Of a stretch of 64,000 nt of DNA, positions 35,345 through 43,713 are shown piece by piece (position 1 is the stretch's first letter; the number at the start of each line of letters is the position of its first letter). The position numbers were made by a program, and so were the translations under genes. Source of the stretch: Chitinophaga sp. LS1. GTDB lineage: Bacteria; Bacteroidota; Bacteroidia; Chitinophagales; Chitinophagaceae. Location: positions 4,156,501-4,220,500 of the forward strand of contig NZ_CP128362.1 in assembly GCF_034274695.1 (NCBI RefSeq), in the 5' to 3' direction. Below the pieces are notes generated by a model. That model saw nothing but the letters and a program-made list of their open reading frames with translations. It did no database searches and was not told the DNA's origin.

Positions 35345-36025
35345 TTAATTTCTTAATACCAACTCTATACAATTACTCCTGGAAACCTTATCAGGGTCAA
35401 TTCTATTTCTTGTATTGGCAAGGTTGCCAAGAGTAATTGTGTCATTTATAAAATGCTGGATAAAAAACTTGCCTACATACCCTTTATCAGCCAATACATC
35501 CACCATCTCCTGAATATCCGCTTCATGCAGTAATGAAGTATGCACCGTCGTCCTCACTTCAAAAGGAATCGCTCCATTCATCAACAACTGTAACGTCGCT
35601 TCAAAGTGCTCATATAATGAAGACTTTGTGATCGCCTCATATTTATAAACAGGTGCTTTGTAATCCAGCGCAACATAATCGATCAATCCATTTTTCATCA
35701 AATCAGCCATTAAAGAAGGATTAGACCCATTCGTATCGACCTTCACCAAAAAACCCTCTTCTTTCACCTGTTCACAAAACGTCACCAACTCCTTATGCAA
35801 CGTACATTCCCCACCACTCAATACCACTCCATCCAACAACCCCTTCCGCTTACGCAAAAACCGCAGCGCATCTTCATAGCTAAGCTTCCCTTTCCCAAGC
35901 ACAATCCCCGGATTATAACAATACACACATCTCATATTACAGCCTGCAAACCAAAGTATGCAGGCTGTCTTATCCGGATAATCCAGTAATGTAAAAGGCG
36001 TAATACTATGAATAGGCTTATTCAC
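35345..36025 (-). CDS. nrdG: Anaerobic ribonucleotide reductase activating protein
   Basis: Radical SAM enzyme that installs the glycyl radical on NrdD. The product has 226 residues. The 4Fe-4S motif CxxxCxxC is C29, C33, C36 in AGCNMRCVYCYNPG, followed by VVLSGGECTLH, the Gly-rich SAM contact. Its ATG (36025) overlaps the nrdD stop by 8 bases, so the pair is co-translated. It is somewhat longer than E. coli NrdG and closer to the pyruvate-formate-lyase-activase-like form common in anaerobes. Confidence 0.93.
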   Translation of the reverse strand: MNKPIHSITPFTLLDYPDKTACILWFAGCNMRCVYCYNPGIVLGKGKLSYEDALRFLRKRKGLLDGVVLSGGECTLHKELVTFCEQVKEEGFLVKVDTNGSNPSLMADLMKNGLIDYVALDYKAPVYKYEAITKSSLYEHFEATLQLLMNGAIPFEVRTTVHTSLLHEADIQEMVDVLADKGYVGKFFIQHFINDTITLGNLANTRNRIDPDKVSRSNCIELVLRN

Positions 36026-38210
36026 AATGGATCATTTCCGTAAAATGCACTCTTTGTTTATGTTCCCCTTTTTTACCGATATTGAAACTCTCCACCGGTC
36101 TGTGATAACCCATCACACGTGTATACACCAGGCATTTCTGGCTTTCATCTTCACATATCGGACAATGCTCATGCTCACCTGAAAGGTACCCATGTTCAGG
36201 ACAAATACTGAACACCGGTGTTACCGTGATGTAAGGCAGCCTAAACTGTGATAATACTTTTTTTACCAGGTTGCGACATGCTTCAGGCGTACTGATCTTC
36301 TCTCTCATGTACAAATGCAGCACGGTGCCTCCTGTATATTTACATTGCAGTTCATCCTGCAATAGCAGTGCTTCAAACGGATCGTCTGTATAGTCCACCG
36401 GGATCTGTGAACTGTTGGTATAATAGATATTACTATCCATCCCCGCCTGTATAATATCCGGGAAGCGTTTTTTATCTTCTTTCGCAAACCGGTATGTAGT
36501 ACCCTCTGCTGGCGTGGCTTCCAGGTTGTATAGGTTGCCTGTTTCAGTTTGGTACTGCGTCATCTTTTTACGGATGTGTTCCAGTACATCAGCAGCCATT
36601 TCACGACCAGTTTCAGAAATAATATCATCCTGATCATTGGTGAAGTTCCTGATCATTTCATTGATACCATTCACTCCAATGGTAGAAAAGTGATTCCGAA
36701 AATGTGTGAGGTAGCGTTTTGTATACGGGAATAATCCCCTGTCGTACATATCCTGTATAAACACTCTTTTCTTTTCCAGCGTTGATTTAGCAAGGTCCAG
36801 TAAGAAATCTAATCGCTTGTACATCGCATGGTGATCCCCTTTGTACAGGTATCCCAGTCGCGCCATATTGATGGTCACTACCCCAATACTTCCTGTCATT
36901 TCTGCACTACCAAACAGCCCATTACCGCGTTTTAATAATTCACGCAGATCCAGCTGTAAGCGGCAGCACATGCTTCTCACCGCATTGGGTTTATAAGCAT
37001 TCGGATTTTCTACCCGATTGCCATTGTCATCAAAGATGTATTGACTACCGATAAAATTCTGGAAGTAAGAAGACCCGATACGTGCTGTGTTTTCAAACAG
37101 CAGGTCTGTATTCTCACCATACCAGTCAAAGTCTTCCGTGATATTCACAGTAGGGATCGGGAAAGTAAACGGTTGCCCATTGGCATCGCCTTCTGTCATC
37201 ACAGTATAATACGCTTTGTTGATCAGGTTCATCTCAGGTTGGAAATGAATGTAGGTCAGTTCGCTGAGTTGATCCACCCCTCTGTCTTTGGCTTTCTGTA
37301 AAATAACCGGATCAGTGATGCCATCAAAAAGATGTATATCTTTTTTGGTCGGGAACTGTAATTTCAAATCTTCCGGCACCGTCCAGTCGATAGTAATATT
37401 TGTAAACGGAGATTGTCCCCAGCGGGCAGGTACATTCAGGTTGTATACAAAGCTCCTGACTGCTTTCAGGATATCTTCATAGCGAAGATCATCTTTAAAA
37501 ACATACGGGGCAAGGTAGGTGTCGAAAGAGCTGAAAGCCTGTGCGCCGGCCCATTCGCTTTGGAGAATACCGAGGAAGTTCGCCATCTGGCCCAGTGCTT
37601 CGCGAAAGTGATTCGGAGGGCGGCTTTCCACACGTCCTCTTACACCATTGAAACCCTCATTCAGTAATGCACGCAAGCTCCATCCGGCACAGTATCCTGT
37701 AAGGCAGTCGATATCATGGATGTGAACATCACCATTGCGATGTGCATAACCTTCTTCCTGGGAATATACCTTATCCAGCCAGTAGTTGGCAATGATCTTA
37801 CCCGCTACATTGTTCACCAGTCCTGCGTTGGAATAAGAAGTATTCGCATTGGCATTGATGCGCCAGTCAGTCTGAGTGATGTATTCTTCAATCGTTTGTG
37901 TGGTATCCACCAGCGTAGTAGATGGCGTAAGGCCATGTACATGTTCCCGTTGTAATTTACGGGTGTGTCTGTATAGCATAAATGCCCGCATCACTTCAAA
38001 GTGACTGTGTGCAAACAATTCTTTTTCGATGATATCCTGGATCTCTTCTACTGACCACACTTCTTTGTGCAGCAGTTGAGCCGTGACCTGTTGGCAGATT
38101 GTTTCATCAGGTTTTTTATTCACACCGATGAACCCCTTTTCTATCGCATCTTTTATCTTAAACGCTTTAAAAGGTTCAAACTCACCATTTCTTTTGATAA
38201 CGTAATTCAT
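36018..38210 (-). CDS. nrdD: Anaerobic (class III) ribonucleoside-triphosphate reductase
   Basis: Reduces ribonucleotides without oxygen. The product has 730 residues: ATP-cone allosteric domain (about 1-90), the 10-stranded barrel core with RSMCCRLQLDLRELLKRGNG, a zinc site (CPEHGYLSGEHEHCPIC, near 673-690), and the glycyl radical loop YTRVMGYHRP with G701 as the radical residue. Together with nrdG it lets the cell make dNTPs in the absence of oxygen, in line with the hydrogenase and nos genes. A TGAT-N4-ATCA palindrome lies 173 bases upstream of the start. Confidence 0.95.
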   Translation of the reverse strand: MNYVIKRNGEFEPFKAFKIKDAIEKGFIGVNKKPDETICQQVTAQLLHKEVWSVEEIQDIIEKELFAHSHFEVMRAFMLYRHTRKLQREHVHGLTPSTTLVDTTQTIEEYITQTDWRINANANTSYSNAGLVNNVAGKIIANYWLDKVYSQEEGYAHRNGDVHIHDIDCLTGYCAGWSLRALLNEGFNGVRGRVESRPPNHFREALGQMANFLGILQSEWAGAQAFSSFDTYLAPYVFKDDLRYEDILKAVRSFVYNLNVPARWGQSPFTNITIDWTVPEDLKLQFPTKKDIHLFDGITDPVILQKAKDRGVDQLSELTYIHFQPEMNLINKAYYTVMTEGDANGQPFTFPIPTVNITEDFDWYGENTDLLFENTARIGSSYFQNFIGSQYIFDDNGNRVENPNAYKPNAVRSMCCRLQLDLRELLKRGNGLFGSAEMTGSIGVVTINMARLGYLYKGDHHAMYKRLDFLLDLAKSTLEKKRVFIQDMYDRGLFPYTKRYLTHFRNHFSTIGVNGINEMIRNFTNDQDDIISETGREMAADVLEHIRKKMTQYQTETGNLYNLEATPAEGTTYRFAKEDKKRFPDIIQAGMDSNIYYTNSSQIPVDYTDDPFEALLLQDELQCKYTGGTVLHLYMREKISTPEACRNLVKKVLSQFRLPYITVTPVFSICPEHGYLSGEHEHCPICEDESQKCLVYTRVMGYHRPVESFNIGKKGEHKQRVHFTEMIHCE

Positions 38211-38382
38211 GGCTTTTAATGGGTTATTTCGGGTGCAAAATACCTGTTCGGTAGAAGAAGCGTTTTAAAACTTGTCAACAGAGGGTGCGAAAATAAATGG
38301 CATTCAACCGCCATTTTTGAGCCGGTATCTGATGAAATAACAGCCGGAGAATTAAGACAGGCAAGGTTCAATTATTAAACCA

Positions 38383-38394
38383 TGATGGTGATCA
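38383..38394. promoter_or_regulatory. Crp/Fnr-type palindrome upstream of nrdD
   Basis: TGAT-GGTG-ATCA is a perfect TGAT-N4-ATCA core, 173 bp upstream of the nrdD ATG. Unlike the other boxes, no -7-like element lies 30 bp away, so its role is less certain. The rest of the 38211-38646 gap shows only a small hairpin (GCCGGA/TCCGGC, 38530-38547). Confidence 0.5.
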
Positions 38395-38623
38395 GGGTTT
38401 TCTAACTAATTAGAATAGAGATATATAGATATCTTCAATCATTATGTTTTATTACGGAGTCATTAATTTGTTATATTAGGGAATGGCCCAACAATTGTTT
38501 ATTTCATTATTTCTCTAAATGAGGCGCTGGCCGGAAAGAGGTCCGGCGTTATTGGGTATATTGTGCTATTAGCATGTTTTCAAAAATAAAATAACGTCAT
38601 GAGAATCGTTTAAAACGATACAT

Positions 38624-38732
38624 GGCTCCGTCAGGTACCCAAATAAAAAAGAGCCTGTATCTTTTCTTTTAAGTACCCCTAAAAGTGTCTGAAATTGTGG
38701 GTGCACTTCTTCTTATGATACAGGCTCTTTTA
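38624..38732 (-). terminator. Large hairpin terminator, GTATC-family copy 2
   Basis: AAAGAGCCTGTATC (38648-38661) pairs perfectly with GATACAGGCTCTTT (38717-38730), enclosing 55 bases that can form an inner stem (AAGT.CCC with GGG..ACTT). It ends 5 bases before the stop codon of the DUF6263-like gene. The flank at 38624-38647 resembles copies 1 (3735) and 3 (47010). Confidence 0.65.
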
Positions 38733-38736
38733 AATA

Positions 38737-39591
38737 TTATTCTACTTCCATTTTTACACTCGTCTTCGCATTACAATCCATATCCATCTTCATTCCATTT
38801 ATCTCCATATCAATCTTATACTTCGTATCTGCATCAGACTTATCCATCATCTTCTTGTCTATATCAAAAATCATCACACCTGTTCCACTACCAGTACCTG
38901 TGATCTTGTAAGGCGTATCTGTCATACTCATATCCATAGCAATATCCTGCTTCAGATCAAATATCGCTTTACTCCCTTTGATCTCCTTCAGCGTATACTT
39001 CGCATGCACTTTCATCTTCACCTGCATCTGTGCAATAGGCATTACCAGCGGTGTCTCCTGGTCAAAAGAATCTCCGATCTTCAATTCATTTTCAGGAAAT
39101 TTGATTGCCGCCTGTATATTGTTGACGATGGTTTTCAAATTGGCTCTCATACCTTCATCCAGATTACCAATGATCGTATCTACCTTGATTTTGCCATCCC
39201 CTTCGGTTGTACCTTTTATCACTGCATCTGAAAACGGGTTGGTTTCCTGTGTATTTTCCTGTCCGCCAATATTGGTGGTAACGCTCATTTTATCATAGGT
39301 GATCGTCACAGGGATCTTCTTATCTGCCTGCGTGGCACCGGTTTTGGTGGTCATAAACATACCCTGGTTCATCGTCATGGTCATTGGGCTTTTCATGCCG
39401 CTGGCACTTAATTGTTCCATCATCGCTGAATCTCCGCTCATGTTCATGACCATGTTCATCTGGTTATTCATTTCGGTTTTGTAAACCTTATTAGGCGACA
39501 GTGAACCATTTAGCAAAACCTTTTTCTGAGCATTGGTACATTGCGTAAATGCGCTCAGCAGGAGTAACATGTACAATCGATAGTGTCTCAT
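38737..39591 (-). CDS. DUF6263-like secreted protein
   Basis: The product has 284 residues with an N-terminal signal (MRHYRLYMLLLLSAFTQC); the cysteine at 18 may be a lipid site. It is unusually rich in methionine (NQMNMVMNMSGDSAMMEQL, KSPMTMTMNQGMF, EINGMKMDMDC). The fold is beta-rich and resembles the DUF6263 family of Bacteroidota, whose function is unknown. Methionine richness raises the idea of copper contact, but this is only a suggestion. A large terminator hairpin follows. Confidence 0.7.
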   Translation of the reverse strand: MRHYRLYMLLLLSAFTQCTNAQKKVLLNGSLSPNKVYKTEMNNQMNMVMNMSGDSAMMEQLSASGMKSPMTMTMNQGMFMTTKTGATQADKKIPVTITYDKMSVTTNIGGQENTQETNPFSDAVIKGTTEGDGKIKVDTIIGNLDEGMRANLKTIVNNIQAAIKFPENELKIGDSFDQETPLVMPIAQMQVKMKVHAKYTLKEIKGSKAIFDLKQDIAMDMSMTDTPYKITGTGSGTGVMIFDIDKKMMDKSDADTKYKIDMEINGMKMDMDCNAKTSVKMEVE

Positions 39592-39632
39592 TTCTCAATT
39601 AGCTTTTTAATATTTATAGGGATGTCTATAAA

Positions 39633-39706
39633 GGTGCTGATAACAGGACTCGAACCTGTGTCCACCCGAATAAGGGCCGGGCGCTCTGCCGCTGAGCTAT
39701 ACCAAC
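39633..39706 (-). tRNA. tRNA with anticodon CTT (Lys?) and atypical C33
   Basis: The minus strand folds as a full cloverleaf. The acceptor GTTGGTA pairs with TATCAGC (two G-T pairs), the D-stem is GCTC/GAGC with loop AGCGGCA, the anticodon stem is CCCGG/TCGGG, and the T-arm is ACAGG-TTCGAGT-CCTGT. The anticodon loop reads CCCTTAT, so positions 34-36 are CTT, which would be lysine. Position 33, almost always U, is C here. Only CC of the CCA end is encoded (then T). That it is a tRNA gene is well supported; its identity is uncertain. Confidence 0.78.
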
Positions 39707-39845
39707 TAATTTTTCAATATTTTTCCCGAAAACCATTTCCTGCCAGCATGGGCTACATCTTCGGGGCGTAGTCTTAGTAGTAAGGAGTTGTACATAAAAT
39801 CAATATCGGGCATCCTCAAAAATAATAAAAAAGAAGATGTATCAA

Positions 39846-39886
39846 TAAAAAAATAGCCCCCAAAAAGCATATAGCTTTTTGGGGGC
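39846..39886 (-). terminator. Terminator of the metalloprotease gene
   Basis: GCCCCCAAAAAGC (39856-39868) and GCTTTTTGGGGGC (39874-39886) form a perfect 13-bp stem with a 5-base loop. On the minus strand it is followed by TA and a seven-T run (39853-39847). It lies 20 bases behind the protease stop. Confidence 0.92.
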
Positions 39887-39905
39887 ATATTACCTTTTGA
39901 AGATA

Positions 39906-42900
39906 TTATTGTTTAATGATCTTCGTCGTACTCACTTCTTTTGTTCCATTCTTCACTCTTATTATATACACACCTGGAGTTAATGTAGAAATATCCAGCT
40001 GTAAATTTGCCGCATTCACTTCACGACGCATTACCTGACGGCCGTTTATATCAAACAGGCTTACTTCTGATTTCCCTTTCACACCAGCAAGGTTAATGTT
40101 CACCACACTATTGGCAGGATTTGGATATACCTGCACCTTGTCCTGATCGCTGGTAAGGTCAACGGAACGGGTGGCAGTACCCAATGCTACCCGCAGGGTG
40201 TAACAGGTAGTTGCGCTATTCGCACCATTGTAACCATATACCTGTACATAGTAAGTACCTGCACTGACTGTACGACTGATGCTTTCACTCGTCGTACCGG
40301 ATGCCTGTGAAACATTCAGCTGTGTACCTGAGCTGTTATACAGTTTCAGGTCATAATCACCAGGCAATGTACCCAAAGTAATGGTAATTGTACCACTGGT
40401 AGTGATCACGAATTTATAATAATCCACGTCTCCACTTGGGCTGATCAGACCAGTGACATCTGTATTAAATGGAATGGTAGCAGCACCTGAGGTCGTGCCA
40501 TTGGTAGAATTATCCAATGTATTAGCACAACCTGAAGCTGTGAGGGTCGTAAATTGTGCTGCAATATATGAACCGCTGCCACTTGTACAATTGGTTCTTA
40601 CTCTCCAGTCATACAGGGAAGCCGCTGTTAAGCCACTTAAGGTAACAGAAGTAGCAGTAGTGGCAGTCGCCGCACTTGTCCAGGTAGAAGACGAATTCAG
40701 TTTATAGTCTACGCTATAACTTGTTGCACCACTTGCAGCCGTCCAGCTTACAGTAGCTCCGGTAGATGTAACAGAAGCACTTGTCAGCGCGGTAGGCACA
40801 TTACAGCTATCAGTAGAGATGGTGGTAAACTGTGCAGCAGTATACGTACTGGTATCGCTGGTGCAGGTGGTTCTTACTCTGTAGTCATAAGTAGTACCCT
40901 GGGTCAAACCGGTCAGGCTTACAGAAGTAGCAGTTGTAGCAGTCGCTGCACTGATCCATGTACTGGATGAGGTAGCTTTGTAATCTACTTTGTAAGATGC
41001 CGCACCGCTTACAGCTGTCCATCCTACGGTAGCGGATGTAGTTGTCACGGAAGAGGAAGTTAACCCTGTTGGTGCAGCGCAACCCGTACCGGCAGTGATA
41101 GTGAAGTTGGTATTAGAAATATCAAAGAAGATATTGCCAACAGCTTCTACCTTTATTCTGGCAGTAGTGGTGGGGGTATTGGGAATCGTTACCACCTCAC
41201 TACCATCGTTCGGCGTACTTGCAACCAGTGTGCTGAAGGTCGTACCACCATCGGTAGAGAGGGAGATCTTTACATTGGCTGTGCTCACTGGTGATGCGGT
41301 GGTGCTGGCTACATTCCAGGTGATGGTCTGGGATGAATTGCCTGCCCATGATACAGCGGTATTAGGCGCCGTTACTGCAAACGGACCTGATGTATTCGAA
41401 ACGGTTACCGTTACATCCGCATAATTCGTTTGACCGACAGACACCGGTGAAGTCGAACTATAAGGTGCATTATCCCTTACAGTTAACCGGAAATGCAAAG
41501 TCCTTGACACAGAACTCAGTGCTTCCGTATTCGCACTTGCATCGCCACCGGTCAATGGTCCGGATACTAAACTACCTGCCAGGATAGTGGCCAGTTTTGG
41601 GAAGTACCTGGTAGGAGTAGTAGTGGGTGCAAAGGATATCCAGTTAGGACCAGATGCTTTACTCGCACTGGCTACGCTGCTGCTGCCTGTTTGTGAAGAC
41701 GAGGCATTGTCAGTCTGTTCCCAGCAATAAGTGAGCACATCGCTGGCATTGGCATCGGTAGCAGAACCCGTCAGTGCAAATGGGGTACTGATTGGGATGG
41801 TATAACTACTACCTCCACTTACTACAGGAGTTGCGTTATTGGCAGAGATACTGGTAGTGGTTGGACAGGTCTTACTGCTAAGATTTGTCTGAATTTGTCC
41901 AATAGAAACGGCATGGAAGATATCAATTGAGTGTGGTGCCAGGTCATAGCTGGTAATACCAGCATAACCCATAATAGTAATACCGGAACCGGGTTCCACA
42001 TTGACGCCGGTGCCTTCATTACCATAAGAGAAAGTATGGTTGGCACCCAGCTGGTGGCCTACTTCATGTGCTACATAATCGATATCGAAGTTATCGCCCT
42101 GTGGAATAGCGTCGGCAGGAGAGGTGAAGCCACTCCCTTTTGAAGCATCGACACAGATACAACCAATACAACCGGCATTACCACCACCACCGGATGCACC
42201 AAACAGGTGACCGATGTCATAATTGGCAGCGCCGATTACAGAGGTGAGGGTACTTTGTAACTCACTGTTCCAGGATCCGGAGGCGCCTGTGCTGGCGTTG
42301 GAATACGGATCGGTAGAGGAGTTGTAATAAAATACATTGGTCGTGGTCGAGACCAGGTTCAGGTGGAGCGCGAGGTCTTTTTCATACACGCCATTACAAC
42401 GTGTCAGTGTGGCATTGACAGCGGCGAGCACCAATGCAACCTGGCTGGAACTGGTAGCACCGAAATAATTGGAGTATTCAGCGGTCACGGATTGAGCCAG
42501 GCGTAATGTTTTCAGGTCACCGGTAGAGCGGGCGGCAACGTTATTACTCAGGTCAGTAACCAGTTTTTGCTCAGGCGTTCCGCATTTCCAGGGTAATGCC
42601 TTTGGTTGCTTTTTAAACACGGAGTAGACAGTGTGATCGGAAGAATAGGGTTCGATAAATTCAGTTTCTTTTTCCACACGGAATACAGTCGTTTGTATTC
42701 CCTGTGGGGAGATGCTCAGCTTTAAGATAGCGGATTTGTCGGTGATACCTTTTCCTGAAAATGCCCTGATATCAGGAAATTTCGCTTGCAGGGCAGGTTC
42801 GAAATTGGAAGCTTCAACGATTTCGAATTGTTCAATCTGGCCGTCTGCATTGGGCAGGGAGATGATGGTTCCATGGGTGGCAGTATTGCCGACAGCTCTG

Positions 42901-43085
42901 AATGCCTCGGTTCGTAGGGGTGTCAGATCCAGGTCGAATAGTTTGTATTCGGCTGGAAATGCGAGGCGGGATACGGATTTGTCGGGGGTAATTCTGGCAC
43001 CGTCGGTGTGGGGTCTCCAGTAGTTTTGGGCAAAAGATAGGGTACTGCATAGTAATGCAGTGACGAATAGTAGAACTTGTCTCAT
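39906..43085 (-). CDS. Secreted metzincin metalloprotease with FN3, PPC and type IX sorting domains
   Basis: The product has 1059 residues and is exported (signal peptide 1-19). The catalytic zinc site is HEVGHQLGANH near residues 338-348, the HExxHxxGxxH motif of reprolysin-like metzincins, with the Met-turn GITIMGYAG after it. A propeptide precedes it (residues about 20-190). After the catalytic region come an Ig-like segment, two near-identical fibronectin type III domains at about 668-755 and 760-850 (each with a Y.V.YK..SSSTW motif), a bacterial pre-peptidase C-terminal domain (GDVDYYKFVITTSGTITITL), and a Por sorting domain (VQVYPNPANSVVNI). It is probably a surface or secreted protein-degrading enzyme. 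It has its own strong terminator. Confidence 0.92.
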   Translation of the reverse strand: MRQVLLFVTALLCSTLSFAQNYWRPHTDGARITPDKSVSRLAFPAEYKLFDLDLTPLRTEAFRAVGNTATHGTIISLPNADGQIEQFEIVEASNFEPALQAKFPDIRAFSGKGITDKSAILKLSISPQGIQTTVFRVEKETEFIEPYSSDHTVYSVFKKQPKALPWKCGTPEQKLVTDLSNNVAARSTGDLKTLRLAQSVTAEYSNYFGATSSSQVALVLAAVNATLTRCNGVYEKDLALHLNLVSTTTNVFYYNSSTDPYSNASTGASGSWNSELQSTLTSVIGAANYDIGHLFGASGGGGNAGCIGCICVDASKGSGFTSPADAIPQGDNFDIDYVAHEVGHQLGANHTFSYGNEGTGVNVEPGSGITIMGYAGITSYDLAPHSIDIFHAVSIGQIQTNLSSKTCPTTTSISANNATPVVSGGSSYTIPISTPFALTGSATDANASDVLTYCWEQTDNASSSQTGSSSVASASKASGPNWISFAPTTTPTRYFPKLATILAGSLVSGPLTGGDASANTEALSSVSRTLHFRLTVRDNAPYSSTSPVSVGQTNYADVTVTVSNTSGPFAVTAPNTAVSWAGNSSQTITWNVASTTASPVSTANVKISLSTDGGTTFSTLVASTPNDGSEVVTIPNTPTTTARIKVEAVGNIFFDISNTNFTITAGTGCAAPTGLTSSSVTTTSATVGWTAVSGAASYKVDYKATSSSTWISAATATTATSVSLTGLTQGTTYDYRVRTTCTSDTSTYTAAQFTTISTDSCNVPTALTSASVTSTGATVSWTAASGATSYSVDYKLNSSSTWTSAATATTATSVTLSGLTAASLYDWRVRTNCTSGSGSYIAAQFTTLTASGCANTLDNSTNGTTSGAATIPFNTDVTGLISPSGDVDYYKFVITTSGTITITLGTLPGDYDLKLYNSSGTQLNVSQASGTTSESISRTVSAGTYYVQVYGYNGANSATTCYTLRVALGTATRSVDLTSDQDKVQVYPNPANSVVNINLAGVKGKSEVSLFDINGRQVMRREVNAANLQLDISTLTPGVYIIRVKNGTKEVSTTKIIKQ

Positions 43086-43415
43086 GCGTAGGGTTTTTTG
43101 GTCAATAATTTGCTCTATATATGAATGTAGTGCAATTCGCTGCAGCCTCGGGTGTATTGGCGGTTTGAATATGGCTGTTTTTTGAGGGGGAATTTTATTT
43201 TGGTGTATGGAGTTTTTTGTGGGGGCGGTTTTGCGGAGAGAGGTGGGTGTGGTTGGTGAGTTTTGCGAAGGAAGTTTTACGAGGTTTGCGCAGAGAGTTT
43301 TACGGATTTAGCGCAGCTCATTTTGCGAAAGGTGAGTATAAATTGCGAAGGAGGATGTATGAATTGATATTATTTGCAAAGAAAGGAGCATTCATAGCAA
43401 AGGAAGATGAATTAA
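43086..43415. other. Non-coding gap with GTTTTRCG-type repeats
   Basis: The part at 43215-43345 repeats short units such as GTTTTGCGAAGG, GTTTTACGAGG, GTTTGCGCAGAG and ATTTTGCGAAAGG. A frame through it encodes FAK-rich, low-complexity sequence that I do not accept as a gene. The remainder contains nothing recognisable. Confidence 0.5.
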
Positions 43416-43640
43416 TTATTTCACCTTCCCACTTTTCAGCGCATCTTTATAAAACTCTTCCACCTTTGTTCTTGCCCACGGTGTTTTGCGAAGAAACCTG
43501 AGAGAAGATTGAACCGAAGGATTACTAATAAAGCAGTTGATCCTGATCTGGTACCCCAACTCATCCCACCCATAAGCATCTACCAGTTGGGTAAGCAATT
43601 TCTCAAGCGTAATGCCGTGTAGAGGATCTTTTGATTCCAT
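43416..43640 (-). CDS. VF530-family small DNA-binding protein
   Basis: The product has 74 residues from the ATG at 43640 ([16 protein letters not shown]), the standard N-terminus of the VF530/DUF2132 family; a longer frame from 43661 is rejected. The middle ([20 protein letters not shown]) and the end ([20 protein letters not shown]) match the family well. It is described as a DNA-binding fold; its cellular role is unknown. It is divergent from the ABC exporter gene (74 bases between the starts). Confidence 0.85.
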   Translation of the reverse strand: MESKDPLHGITLEKLLTQLVDAYGWDELGYQIRINCFISNPSVQSSLRFLRKTPWARTKVEEFYKDALKSGKVK

Positions 43641-43713
43641 TTCATATTGTTTGTGCCGCAAATATACAGCACATTATTTTTTATATCTTTGCATCATATC
43701 TAATTTTATCGCT

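Noticed and set aside
43217..43501. 94-codon plus-strand gene
   Set aside because: Its translation follows the repeated GTTTTRCG units and then runs antisense into the VF530 gene.
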